Notes: a model not told the origin generated them from the sequence alone. Counted from the stretch's first letter, positions 1-6,831 are shown. The stretch: 7,816 bases of DNA from Pseudomonadota bacterium (GCA_021785335.1 JAJYFW010000072.1:1-7816), one strand, 5' to 3'. Program-made: numbers and translations.

Positions 1-1
1 C

Positions 2-94
2 CTGACCCTGATCGGGGTGGTGCCGATGCTGTTCTACGCCGTGCTGCAGCGCTGGTTCGTCTCCGGCCTGATGGCCGGCGGCGTCAAGGGATAA
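2..94 (+). CDS. Carbohydrate ABC transporter permease, MalG type (C-terminal fragment)
   Basis: Only the last 30 codons are in the window, ending with TAA at 92-94. They encode a hydrophobic stretch (LTLIGVVPMLFYAVLQRWF) followed by a tail ending in GLMAGGVKG. A terminal 'Q-R-x-F-V-x-G-L-x-x-G-x-V-K-G' is characteristic of the second permease of sugar-type (CUT1) ABC importers such as MalG and UgpE, an inner-membrane protein forming half of the translocation channel. The stretch would be its last membrane helix plus the cytoplasmic end. Its substrate is unknown. The lyase gene starts 5 bases after the stop, so the two are probably one operon. The identification rests on a short tail but the motif is quite specific. 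Confidence 0.8.
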   Translation: MTLIGVVPMLFYAVLQRWFVSGLMAGGVKG

Positions 95-99
95 ATCGC

Positions 100-999
100 G
101 TGAAGGATCATACCGTGACCGATCGGATCGAGGGACTCTGGGTGGCGCTCGCAACCCCGCTGGGCGCGGACGGCGCCATCGACACCGCGGAAATGGCGCG
201 CCACGCCAAGGCCCTCCTCGCCGAGGGCTGCGACGGCATCGTGCTGTTCGGCACCACCGGGGAGGGCACCTCCTTCGCCGCTTCCGAGCGCATCGCCGCC
301 GCCGAGGTGCTGCTGCGTTCCGGCATCGCGCCAGGCCGGCTCGCGCTCGGCACCGGCTGCCCCGCGATCACGGACACGGTTTCCCTCACCCGCGCCGCGC
401 GCGCCATCGGCCTCACCCACGCGCTGATGCTGCCGCCCTATTTTTACCGCGACGCCACGGACGAGGGCATCGCCGACGCCTTCAGCGCCATCCTCGACGG
501 GCTCCGGGACCCCGGCCTGCGCGTCACCCTCTACCATATCCCGCAGACCTCGGGCGTCGCCGTCGCCCCCGCGGTCGCCTCCACCCTGCGCCGGCGCTTC
601 GGCGCCGTCATCGCGGGCGTGAAGGACAGCAGCAGCGACTTCGCCCAGTTCCTCGCCTTCCGCGCCGCCGTGCCGGAACTCTCGGTGCTGGTCGGCAACG
701 AACCCGACATCGGCCGCGCGCTGGCCGAGGGCGGCACCGGCACCATCTGCGGCATGGCGAACCTGGTGCCTGCGATGGTGCGCGCGATGTTCACCGACCC
801 GCATGCCGAGGCACCGCTGCGCGCCGCCCTCGCCAGCATGCCGGCACCGTTCCTGCCGGTGATGAAATCCACCCTCGCCGCGCGCACCGCCAACCCCGGC
901 TGGCGCCGCGTCCGCCCGCCGCTCACCGAGGCGAGCGAGGCCGCCGGCCAGGAAGCCGCCCACGCGCTCGCGGCACTCGCCTCCGCCCAGCCCGCCTGA
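100..999 (+). CDS. Dihydrodipicolinate synthase/N-acetylneuraminate lyase superfamily protein (class I aldolase/lyase)
   Basis: This 299-residue TIM-barrel protein has the usual family length. Visible landmarks are the substrate-carboxylate loop GTTGEGT at residues 51-57, the catalytic tyrosine in YHIPQTSG (Tyr145), the Schiff-base lysine in GVKDSSSD (Lys175), and a glycine-rich GGTGTICGMAN segment from 211. The family condenses or cleaves pyruvate-containing keto acids. Genuine DapA has an arginine two residues after the proline of the YNVPxRT motif; here that position is Thr150, and the 'xSG' ending looks more like N-acetylneuraminate lyase or keto-deoxy sugar-acid aldolases. I therefore infer a catabolic lyase rather than the lysine-biosynthesis enzyme, which fits its place between an ABC permease and a sialidase-like gene. 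The GTG at 100 has AAGGGA 8 bases upstream; a GTG at 115 with GAAGGA 7 bases upstream is an equally possible start. The exact substrate is undetermined. Confidence 0.9.
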   Translation: MKDHTVTDRIEGLWVALATPLGADGAIDTAEMARHAKALLAEGCDGIVLFGTTGEGTSFAASERIAAAEVLLRSGIAPGRLALGTGCPAITDTVSLTRAARAIGLTHALMLPPYFYRDATDEGIADAFSAILDGLRDPGLRVTLYHIPQTSGVAVAPAVASTLRRRFGAVIAGVKDSSSDFAQFLAFRAAVPELSVLVGNEPDIGRALAEGGTGTICGMANLVPAMVRAMFTDPHAEAPLRAALASMPAPFLPVMKSTLAARTANPGWRRVRPPLTEASEAAGQEAAHALAALASAQPA

Positions 1000-1007
1000 G
1001 CCCGCGC

Positions 1008-2060
1008 GTGCCGCTCGCCGCCGGCTCGCGCCACTTCCTCTCCCCGCCCGGTGGCGGCGCGGGCTTCCGCCAGTGCCACGCGGCCACGCTCGCGATCCTG
1101 CCGGACGGCTCCCTCCTCGCCGCCTTCTTCGCCGGCACGAAGGAGGGCGCCCCCGACACCGCGATCTGGACCACGAGGGGCGGCGGCGAGAACTGGCAGC
1201 CGCCGCGCCGCGCCATCGCAAAGCCAGGCGTCGCGCACTGGAATCCGGTTCTGCACGCGGATGGCGATCGCCTGCTGCTGTTCCACAAGACCGGCCCCAC
1301 GGTGCACGACTGGACCACAAGCCTCGCCGTTTCCACCGACGCCGGCGCAAGCTGGTCCTCCCCGCGCCCCCTCGTCGGCGGCGACGCCATGCCGCGCGGC
1401 CCCGCCAGGAACAAGCTGCTGGCCGCGTCGGACGGTACCTGGCTCGCGCCAGGCTCGATCGAGGACGCGACCCACTGGGACGCCTTCATCGACCGCTCCA
1501 CCGATCGCGGCGAGACCTGGACCAGTGCCCCCATTCCGCTCACGCACCGAACCCCCGCCGCGCCCGGCGCCGGCCTGTGGCAGGGGCTCGAAGCCGGTGC
1601 GCTATGGGAGAACGACCCCGCCCGCGCCTTCGCCTGGGACGGCGTGATCCAGCCCACGCTCTGGGAAAGCGCGCCCGGCACCATCCACGCCCTGATGCGC
1701 AGCACCCGCGGCGCCGTCCACCGCAGCGACTCAACGGATGGCGGCCGCACCTGGTCCGCCGCCTGCCCGACCCGGCTCCCGAACAACAACAGCGGCCTCG
1801 ACCTCGCCCGCCTCGCCGACGGAACGCTCGTCCTCGCCTGCAACCCGGTCGCCGGCAACTGGCGTGCCCGCACACCCCTCGCGCTCCTTCTCTCCGCCGA
1901 CAACGGCGAGACCTGGCGCCAGGAAGCGGTGCTGGAGGACGAGGACGGCGAGTTCTCCTACCCCGCGCTCATCACCAGCCCCGACGGAACCGGCCTGCAC
2001 ATCGCCTACACCTGGAACCGCCGCGCCATCGTCCACCGCGCCGTCGCACCCGGCTCCTGA
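1008..2060 (+). CDS. BNR/Asp-box repeat sialidase-like protein, cytoplasmic
   Basis: This 350-residue six-bladed beta-propeller of the BNR_2 'sialidase family' has four clear Asp boxes (S-x-D-x-G-x-T/S-W) at residues 109-116, 164-171, 242-249 and 296-303, plus a degenerate one near 55-63. The N-terminal RQCHAATLAILPDG (21-34) and C-terminal EFSYPALIT...YTWNRRAIVH (315-343) blocks are typical of this bacterial subgroup. The tyrosine of the FSYP segment (Tyr318) sits where true sialidases carry their nucleophile, but I could not confirm the full arginine triad, so sialic acid hydrolysis is not established. There is no signal peptide, so the protein should act on an imported compound. The GTG start lies 8 bases after the lyase stop and lacks a clear Shine-Dalgarno sequence, implying translational coupling to it. 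Other members are annotated only as 'exo-alpha-sialidase' by homology; another glycosidase or lyase activity is possible. Confidence 0.85.
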   Translation: MPLAAGSRHFLSPPGGGAGFRQCHAATLAILPDGSLLAAFFAGTKEGAPDTAIWTTRGGGENWQPPRRAIAKPGVAHWNPVLHADGDRLLLFHKTGPTVHDWTTSLAVSTDAGASWSSPRPLVGGDAMPRGPARNKLLAASDGTWLAPGSIEDATHWDAFIDRSTDRGETWTSAPIPLTHRTPAAPGAGLWQGLEAGALWENDPARAFAWDGVIQPTLWESAPGTIHALMRSTRGAVHRSDSTDGGRTWSAACPTRLPNNNSGLDLARLADGTLVLACNPVAGNWRARTPLALLLSADNGETWRQEAVLEDEDGEFSYPALITSPDGTGLHIAYTWNRRAIVHRAVAPGS

Positions 2061-2075
2061 TGCCCGCCGGCGCCC

Positions 2076-2891
2076 TCAGCCAAGAGCGCGCGTCATCACC
2101 GAGCACACGCTCATCCACCCGATGGCGTCCCGTACGCTCTCGCACGCAAACGCCAGCGTGCGCGGCGCGGTTCTCTCGGCGACGGGAATGCGCGCGCAGA
2201 GATCGGCCATGATCGGCCGGGTGAAATCGAACTCGATCCGGCACGGCGTCGCCACCCGGTAGGGGCGCACGGTCCCCGCGCGCCGCACCGCCTCGGTCGC
2301 CGCGAGCCGGATGCGCTCGCGCGCCGCGCCCGGCGAGAGAGACCGCGCCGCGCGCTGCGTCAGCGCGGTCTTCACCCGCACCAGTTCCGCGCCGACGAAC
2401 AACCCCTCGCAGGCGCGCACGATCACGTCGTCGCCCGAAAGCAAAATCACCGGTACCCCCACGGACCCCGCGAACGCGCCATAGATGCTCGCCTCGGACG
2501 TGGCTTCGCCGTTCAGCCGGATGGCGGTGAACACGCCTGAAGTGGTGTGCGCCAGCACGCCATGATCGCCGGCCGCGGCGTGATAGCCCACGCACATCGC
2601 GCCGGCGAAACCCGCGTCCAGTCCCGCGAACATGCCGAGCGGCTTGATATTCCCGCGGATCAGCTCGGCGCGCGGGTCGAGCTCCTCCGGCAGCAGGTTC
2701 ACCATCGGGCCATGGCTGTCATTCACCAGCACCTCGGTCGCCCCGCCCTCGAAGGCGCCGGCGATGGCGGCGTTGGCCTCTCCCGTCATCAGCCGCCTGG
2801 CCCGCTCGTATTCCGGGTTGCCGGGCTGCCCCTCCTCCGGCGTCACCACGCCGGCCACACCCTCGATATCGACGGAAATGAAGATCTTCAT
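2076..2891 (-). CDS. dppA: M55 family zinc D-aminopeptidase DppA
   Basis: This 271-residue protein is close to the length of Bacillus subtilis DppA (about 274). The enzyme is a cytoplasmic, self-compartmentalising zinc peptidase that releases N-terminal D-amino acids, for example from D-Ala-D-Ala peptides. The residues known as metal ligands and catalytic base in DppA are all present at the same numbers: Asp8 and Glu10 in KIFISVDIEG, His60 in NDSHGPM, His104 in GYHA, His115 in LAHTTSG and Glu133 in ATSEAS. The ATG at 2889-2891 is chosen because it begins the conserved MKIFISVDIEG strand and has GAGGG 8 bases upstream; the frame stays open to 2957 but that extension resembles nothing. The gene converges with the sialidase-like gene (15 bases between stops) and lies 108 bases downstream of the hydrogenase maturation protease on the same strand. 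A role in D-Ala dipeptide or peptidoglycan-fragment recycling is inferred. Confidence 0.95.
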   Translation of the reverse strand: MKIFISVDIEGVAGVVTPEEGQPGNPEYERARRLMTGEANAAIAGAFEGGATEVLVNDSHGPMVNLLPEELDPRAELIRGNIKPLGMFAGLDAGFAGAMCVGYHAAAGDHGVLAHTTSGVFTAIRLNGEATSEASIYGAFAGSVGVPVILLSGDDVIVRACEGLFVGAELVRVKTALTQRAARSLSPGAARERIRLAATEAVRRAGTVRPYRVATPCRIEFDFTRPIMADLCARIPVAERTAPRTLAFACESVRDAIGWMSVCSVMTRALG

Positions 2892-2899
2892 CGACGCAT

Positions 2900-2904
2900 C
2901 CCTC
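2900..2904 (-). promoter_or_regulatory. Ribosome binding site of dppA
   Basis: GAGGG on the minus strand lies 8 bases before the ATG at 2891. It decides the start of dppA in favour of the conserved MKIF N-terminus over upstream in-frame codons. Confidence 0.6.
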
Positions 2905-2978
2905 GCTGTGCCGGCGCATGCCCGGCGTTGTGGCCATAGCGTAACGTCCCGGCGCAAACGGTGAAACCAGGCCTTCCA

Positions 2979-2999
2979 CCCGGCCCAGCGTGCGCCGGG
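2979..2999 (-). terminator. Weak GC-rich hairpin after the hydrogenase operon
   Basis: CCCGGC at 2979-2984 and GCCGGG at 2994-2999 can form a 6-bp stem with a 9-base loop, directly after the TAG of the maturation protease. No T-run follows on the minus strand, so it is not a standard intrinsic terminator; it could slow polymerase or stabilise the mRNA end. The rest of the 2892-2999 gap holds no recognisable gene. A poor promoter-like pair on the minus strand (TTTCAC, 17 bases, TACGCT) is too weak to call. Confidence 0.2.
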
Positions 3000-3458
3000 C
3001 TACCCGCCGCCAAGCTCGGTCGCGATCCGCTCCGCCACGCGCTCCACCGCCGCCGCGACCGGGGCCGAGAGCGGCGCGCCAGTGGCGAACCCCGCCGCCT
3101 CGATCGCATAGACGCTGAGCCGCGCCGGCAATTGCCCAAGAGCCCGCGCAAGCCCGATCACCTCCGCAAGCCCGAACGCATGCGTCGATGCCGGAACGAT
3201 CTCGCGCGGCAACGGCCGCGACAGCGGGTCGAGGCAATGAACGCGCCCTGGTGCCGCAAGCGGCGCCGCCGCATCCACCAGGACCACATGGCCCGCCCCC
3301 GCGAAATCCTCCAGCAGCGCCAGCGCATCGCCCGTCGCCTCCCGCACCTCGACACCGTCCAACCCGAGTGCCGCGACACGGCGCGCGACGCAGAGGCCCA
3401 CCGCGTCGTCCCCGCGATCAGGATTGCCGAGGCCGATCACGAGCCGGGGCGCCGTCAT
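3000..3458 (-). CDS. [NiFe]-hydrogenase maturation protease (HybD/HycI family, M52)
   Basis: This 152-residue endopeptidase would remove the C-terminal tail of the hydrogenase large subunit once nickel is in the active site. The N-terminus shows the family hallmark [13 protein letters not shown] (9-21). The three nickel-sensing positions of HybD (Glu16, Asp62, His93) correspond here to Asp18 in RGDDAVG, Asp62 in VLVDAA and His93 in STHAFG; aspartate in place of the glutamate is a conservative change. The ATG (3456-3458) overlaps the TGA of the large-subunit gene in an ATGA arrangement, and a full GGAGGT lies 9 bases upstream within the end of that gene. It closes the operon, so its substrate is almost certainly the adjacent large subunit. 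It shares no similarity with DppA despite both being peptidases. Confidence 0.93.
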   Translation of the reverse strand: MTAPRLVIGLGNPDRGDDAVGLCVARRVAALGLDGVEVREATGDALALLEDFAGAGHVVLVDAAAPLAAPGRVHCLDPLSRPLPREIVPASTHAFGLAEVIGLARALGQLPARLSVYAIEAAGFATGAPLSAPVAAAVERVAERIATELGGG

Positions 3459-4744
3459 CGCCGCCGCACCTCCAGCCGCAGGAAATGCGTCGCGCAGGAA
3501 ATGCACGGGTCGTGGTTGCGGATCGCCCGCTCGCACTGCTCGCGCAGTTCCTCCTCCGGCAGGTCGATGCCGCGCGTCGCGACCAGGCGCACATCGTCCT
3601 CGATCGTCGCCTGGTTCTGCGATGTCGGTGGCACGATGCGCGCCTCGGCGATGCAGCCGTCCGCCTCGATCCCGTAGCGATGGTAGAGGATGCCGCGCGG
3701 CGCCTCGGTGCACGCCATGCCGGTCCCCGCGCGCGCGTCGACGCGAACCGACGGCTCCCCCGGCGGCACATACGCATCGATGATCCGAAGCGCCTCCTCG
3801 ATGGCGTGGATCACCTCGACCGCCCGCGCGACGATGCTGCGGAACGGGTTGCAGCAACCCGGCCTCAGGCCCAGTTCCGCCGCGAACGCGAGCAGCTCGC
3901 CGCCGAGCCGGTCGTGATTGAGATTGAACCGCGCCAGCGGCCCCACGAGATAATGCCCCCGCTCGCGCAGCACCGACTGCAGCGCCGTCGAGTATGCAAC
4001 CTGCCGCTCCTCGAACGCCGCCTCGAACTCCGCGACCGCGATGTCGAGCCCGCGGTTGGACACCAGGCGACCCTCATTCATCGGATACTCGTCCGCGTGC
4101 CGCAGCGCGACGAACTCGTAGTCGCGCCCGAGATCGGGAAACGAAAACCCGCCCACCCAGCGCGCCAGCGCCATGGCATTCTCGCGCGCCTCGGCCAGCG
4201 CCGGCCGCAACGCCGCTAGCTCCGCCTGCGTCGGTACGCGATAGAAACCACCCACGCGGACATTCACGGGATGCACCTCGCGCCCGCCCAGCAGCTTCAG
4301 CAGCGCGTTGCCCGCCTTCTTCAGCGCGAGCCCCCGCCGCACCGCCTCGCCATGCGCGCCGGCCATCGCGATCGCATCGGGGAAGCCGAGAAAATCCGGT
4401 GCGTGCAGCATCACGATATGCAGCGCATGGCTCTCGATCCACTCGCCGCAATAGAGCAGCCGGCGCAGTGCGCGCAGCTGCCCGCCCACCTCGACGCCAA
4501 ATGCAGCTTCCACCGCGTGCACCGCGCTCATCTGGTAGGCGACGGGGCAGATCCCGCAGATCCGCGCCGTCAGATCCGGCGCCTCGACCGCTGCGCGCCC
4601 GCGCAGGAACGCCTCGAAGAAACGCGGCGGCTCAAAGATGGAGAGCCGCACGTTCTCCACCCGCCCCTCCCTCACGTCGAGCACGAGCGAGCCCTCGCCC
4701 TCGACGCGCGTCAGGTACTCAAGCCGGATGGTCTTCGTCGCCAT
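3455..4744 (-). CDS. hydA: Group 3b [NiFe]-hydrogenase large (alpha) subunit
   Basis: This 429-residue cytoplasmic subunit carries the NiFe(CN)2CO active site. The N-terminal RVEGEG motif is at 13-18, and the L1 motif RICGICP at 61-67 supplies Cys63 and Cys66. The C-terminal L2 motif DPCISCATH at 412-420 supplies Cys414 and Cys417, which complete the nickel ligands. [10 protein letters not shown] (158-167) and [12 protein letters not shown] (346-357) are also typical. The short length, lack of membrane or Tat features, and gene order beta-gamma-delta-alpha identify the NADP-linked group 3b (Pyrococcus sulfhydrogenase type) rather than Hox or uptake enzymes. A nine-residue tail, FLRLEVRRR, follows the L2 histidine and should be cleaved by the neighbouring protease. 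The ATG at 4744 has GGGAGAG 8 bases upstream, starts the conserved [15 protein letters not shown] segment, and lies 26 bases inside the end of the small-subunit gene. Confidence 0.96.
   Translation of the reverse strand: MATKTIRLEYLTRVEGEGSLVLDVREGRVENVRLSIFEPPRFFEAFLRGRAAVEAPDLTARICGICPVAYQMSAVHAVEAAFGVEVGGQLRALRRLLYCGEWIESHALHIVMLHAPDFLGFPDAIAMAGAHGEAVRRGLALKKAGNALLKLLGGREVHPVNVRVGGFYRVPTQAELAALRPALAEARENAMALARWVGGFSFPDLGRDYEFVALRHADEYPMNEGRLVSNRGLDIAVAEFEAAFEERQVAYSTALQSVLRERGHYLVGPLARFNLNHDRLGGELLAFAAELGLRPGCCNPFRSIVARAVEVIHAIEEALRIIDAYVPPGEPSVRVDARAGTGMACTEAPRGILYHRYGIEADGCIAEARIVPPTSQNQATIEDDVRLVATRGIDLPEEELREQCERAIRNHDPCISCATHFLRLEVRRR
3468..3473 (-). promoter_or_regulatory. Ribosome binding site of the maturation protease, inside the large-subunit gene
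   Basis: A full GGAGGT lies 9 bases before the protease ATG. It is read in the large-subunit frame as part of Leu-Glu-Val in the cleavable tail FLRLEVRRR, so the tail codons double as a translation signal. Confidence 0.65.
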
Positions 4745-5513
4745 GCGCGTCGCTCTCCCGGCGGAACGGCTCGGCGGCCGCGTTGAAGGTGCGGAAAGCA
4801 TGATGGATGCTCCGGCGATCGGCGCCGAGCAGCCGCCATTGCGCGCTCAGCGCCGCGGTGTTCGCCTGTTCCGCCGGACCGTAGCAGCCGTAGCACCCGC
4901 GGCCATAGGCCGGGCAGATCGCGCCGCATCCCGCATGCGTGACGGGGCCGAGGCAGGGCGTGCCCCGCGCCACCATCACGCACGCGGTGCCGCGGCGCTT
5001 GCACGCGACGCAGACACTCTCGTCGGCAATGTCCGGCCTGCGCCCCACGAGAAACGCCGAGACCACCTCCAGCAACTCGTCCTTGTTGATCGGGCAGCCG
5101 CGCAGTTCCAGGTCCACCTTCACGTGGGCCGCGATCGGCGTCGAGGTCGCGAGCGTGCGGATATACTCGGGCGAGGCATAGACCGCCGAAATATAGTCGC
5201 CCACATCGGCGAAGTTGCGCAGCGCCTGGATGCCGCCGGCGGTGGCGCAGGCGCCGATGGCGATCACGGTCTTGGAGGAGGCGCGGACGTGCCGGATGCG
5301 CGCCGCGTCCGCCTCCGTCGTGATCGACCCCTCGACCAGCGACACGTCATAGGGCCCCGGCCGCAGCGCGCTCGACGCCTCGGCGAAATACGCGATGTCC
5401 ACCGCGCCGGCGACCGCGAGCAACTCGTCCTCGCAATCGAGCAGCGAAAGCTGGCACCCGTCGCAGGAGGCGAATTTCCAGACCGCGAGGGTGGGGCGCC
5501 TGCGCTCCGCCAT
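4719..5513 (-). CDS. hydD: Group 3b [NiFe]-hydrogenase small (delta) subunit
   Basis: This 264-residue subunit passes electrons away from the NiFe site. The proximal 4Fe-4S ligands are Cys17 and Cys20 in [11 protein letters not shown], Cys89 in GACATAGG and Cys140 in RGCPINKDE. Eight further cysteines form the C-terminal cluster-binding region: Cys168, Cys171, Cys178 and Cys187, then Cys196, Cys200, Cys207 and Cys210 (ending CYGCYGP). This is consistent with medial and distal 4Fe-4S clusters, three in total, as in other group 3b enzymes. There is no Tat signal, which agrees with a cytoplasmic location. The ATG (5511-5513) lies 2 bases after the gamma stop and has GAGAGG 7 bases upstream. The hydrophilic tail after about residue 250 is encoded in the 26-base overlap with the large-subunit gene. 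Confidence 0.95.
   Translation of the reverse strand: MAERRRPTLAVWKFASCDGCQLSLLDCEDELLAVAGAVDIAYFAEASSALRPGPYDVSLVEGSITTEADAARIRHVRASSKTVIAIGACATAGGIQALRNFADVGDYISAVYASPEYIRTLATSTPIAAHVKVDLELRGCPINKDELLEVVSAFLVGRRPDIADESVCVACKRRGTACVMVARGTPCLGPVTHAGCGAICPAYGRGCYGCYGPAEQANTAALSAQWRLLGADRRSIHHAFRTFNAAAEPFRRESDAHGDEDHPA
4753..4759 (-). promoter_or_regulatory. Ribosome binding site of the large subunit, inside the small-subunit gene
   Basis: GGGAGAG lies 8 bases before the ATG at 4744. It supports that start over upstream in-frame codons and shows that the large subunit initiates within the coding end of the small-subunit gene. Confidence 0.5.
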
Positions 5514-5515
5514 GT

Positions 5516-6370
5516 TCACACCTCTCGCACCGCAAGCCGCGCCGCGACACGATCGTAGCGCAGCACCGGGCCGTCCCGGCAGATGAAGTCGCCGCCGAAC
5601 TGGCAATGTCCGCAGAGCCCGACAGCGCATTTCATGTTGCGCTCCATCGAGACGTAGATCCGCCCCGCCGGCACGCCCGCCCCGAGCAGCGCCCGCGCGG
5701 TGAAGCGCAGCATCACCTCGGGCCCGCACAGCATGGCGACGCTGTTGCCGGGATCGAACGAAATGCCAGGAATCAGGTCCGGCACCACGCCCACATGCCC
5801 CTCCCACGCGGCGTCCGCGTGGTCCACCGTGAGCGCCACCGCAGCGCCGGGGCGCCGGCCCCACGCGGCAAGCTCCTCGCTGTAGAGAATCTCCGCCGGC
5901 CCACGGCTGCCGTAGAGAATTGCGATCCTGCCGTAACGCTCGGCGCGCGCCAGCGCCTGGCGGATCGCCGGGCGCAGCGGCGCGAGCCCGAGCCCGCCGG
6001 CGACGAGCAGCAGGTCGCGCCCTTCCGCCTCCGCCATCGGCCATGCGCTGCCGAACGGCCCGCGCACGCCCAGCACGCTGCCCGGCGCGGCCGCGGCGAT
6101 GGCGCGGCTCACGGCGCCGACCGCGCGCACCGTATGCACCACCCGCCCGCCATCCGCGGGGTCGCCGCTGAGGCTGACCGGCACCTCGCCGACACCGAAC
6201 GCATAGACCATGTTGAACTGTCCCGGCTTGAATGGGTCCGGTGCGGAGTCCGGCATTGGGCCTGCCAGCGGCAGGAGTTCCAGCGTCACCGTGTCGCCCG
6301 TCTCGCGGCGCGACGCCACGACGCGAAACGGCCGCGGCAGCATCGGCTCGGCGATCGCGGCGGCACTCAT
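5516..6370 (-). CDS. hydG: Group 3b hydrogenase gamma subunit: FAD/NAD(P)-binding oxidoreductase with 2Fe-2S cluster
   Basis: This 284-residue diaphorase module of the ferredoxin-NADP reductase superfamily is related to AsrB of anaerobic sulfite reductase. Residues 11-110 form the FAD barrel, with [19 protein letters not shown] (48-66). The VPVSLSG stretch replaces the classical RxYS and is usual in this subgroup. The nucleotide domain has [14 protein letters not shown] (121-134) and CGPEVMLRF (215-223). The C-terminus binds a 2Fe-2S cluster through Cys248, Cys253, Cys256 and Cys264 (C-x4-C-x2-C-x7-C). It would exchange electrons between NAD(P)H and the hydrogenase core; NADP preference is known for several group 3b enzymes but is not readable here. 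The ATG at 6370 overlaps the upstream TGA as ATGA; its own ribosome binding site is poor, so coupled translation is likely. The name hydG here means the sulfhydrogenase gamma gene, not the [FeFe] maturase. Confidence 0.93.
   Translation of the reverse strand: MSAAAIAEPMLPRPFRVVASRRETGDTVTLELLPLAGPMPDSAPDPFKPGQFNMVYAFGVGEVPVSLSGDPADGGRVVHTVRAVGAVSRAIAAAAPGSVLGVRGPFGSAWPMAEAEGRDLLLVAGGLGLAPLRPAIRQALARAERYGRIAILYGSRGPAEILYSEELAAWGRRPGAAVALTVDHADAAWEGHVGVVPDLIPGISFDPGNSVAMLCGPEVMLRFTARALLGAGVPAGRIYVSMERNMKCAVGLCGHCQFGGDFICRDGPVLRYDRVAARLAVREV
5521..5526 (-). promoter_or_regulatory. Ribosome binding site of the small subunit
   Basis: GAGAGG lies 7 bases before the ATG at 5513, within the last codons of the gamma gene. 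It fixes the start at the [20 protein letters not shown] end, the conserved N-terminus. Confidence 0.5.
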
Positions 6371-6831
6371 TCCGGGTGATGCCCGTAGACGTCGAGCAAC
6401 TGCTGGCGCGCCGCCTGCATCCGCCGCACCGTCACCGGCAGGATCCGTTTCATCATTTCGTACCCGAGATGGTGGTTCTCCTCGCACCTCTCCCGCACAC
6501 ACCCCGCGTCGAGGCCGAAGGCCCGGGTCTCGGCCGTGGCGCGGGCATCGAAGGCCCAGCGATGCGGCGGCGCCAGCCAGGAAAGGCCGACGATGTCGCC
6601 GTCGCCGATGGCGGCAATCACCAGCGGCGAACGCGCGGGCACATGCAGTTCCAGCGCCACGCGCCCCTCGCGGATGAGATAGAACTCGTCCGCCGGCTCA
6701 CCCTCGCGGAACAGGAACGCCCCTGCCGCGAAGCGCAGATTGCGCGCGCACCCGGCAAGCGGGCGGCCCAGCGCCGGATCGAGCCCCGCGAGGAAGGGAT
6801 GCTCAAGCAGCAGGTGTTCAGGCGTCTCCAT
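6367..6831 (-). CDS. Cyclic-nucleotide-binding-domain protein without DNA-binding domain, hydrogenase operon
   Basis: This 154-residue protein has the Crp/Fnr effector-domain fold only. [20 protein letters not shown] (41-60) is the typical cNMP beta-roll, and the C-terminal helix (about 121-150, LGYEMMKRI...QQLLDVYG) corresponds to the dimerisation helix. It ends where a winged helix would begin in a transcription factor, so it cannot bind DNA in the Crp manner. The phosphate-binding cassette is degenerate: Arg91 aligns with Arg82 of Crp, but it is followed by Trp instead of Ser/Thr, and the GELG glutamate is not evident in GDIVGLSW. Cysteines are Cys28, Cys111 and Cys116. A GGAGGT 5 bases before the ATG indicates strong translation. 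It overlaps the beta gene by 14 bases and the gamma gene by 4. Similar proteins accompany other group 3b hydrogenases as far as I recall; a regulatory or assembly role is inference. Confidence 0.88.
   Translation of the reverse strand: METPEHLLLEHPFLAGLDPALGRPLAGCARNLRFAAGAFLFREGEPADEFYLIREGRVALELHVPARSPLVIAAIGDGDIVGLSWLAPPHRWAFDARATAETRAFGLDAGCVRERCEENHHLGYEMMKRILPVTVRRMQAARQQLLDVYGHHPE

Noticed and set aside
34..1350. Long minus-strand open frame (438 codons) antisense to the lyase and sialidase-like genes
   Set aside because: Arg/Gly/Ala-rich low-complexity translation, no recognisable motif, and it lies opposite well-supported genes; such frames are expected in high-GC DNA with few stops.
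2920..2970. Minus-strand promoter for dppA (TTTCAC, 17 bases, TACGCT)
   Set aside because: Only about half of the consensus positions match, a level expected by chance.
3459..3857. N-terminal extension of the maturation protease frame upstream of 3458
   Set aside because: The extra residues are out-of-frame translation of the large-subunit gene. The ATG at 3458 has GGAGGT upstream and begins the conserved [12 protein letters not shown].
4638..5558. Long plus-strand open frame (306 codons) antisense to the hydrogenase small subunit
   Set aside because: Shadow of the real minus-strand gene, which carries all twelve cluster cysteines; the plus-strand translation has no family features.
5514..6044. 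Upstream in-frame extension of the small subunit
   Set aside because: It is Arg/Ala-rich shadow translation of the gamma gene. The hydrogenase N-terminus starts at the ATG at 5513 with a good ribosome binding site.
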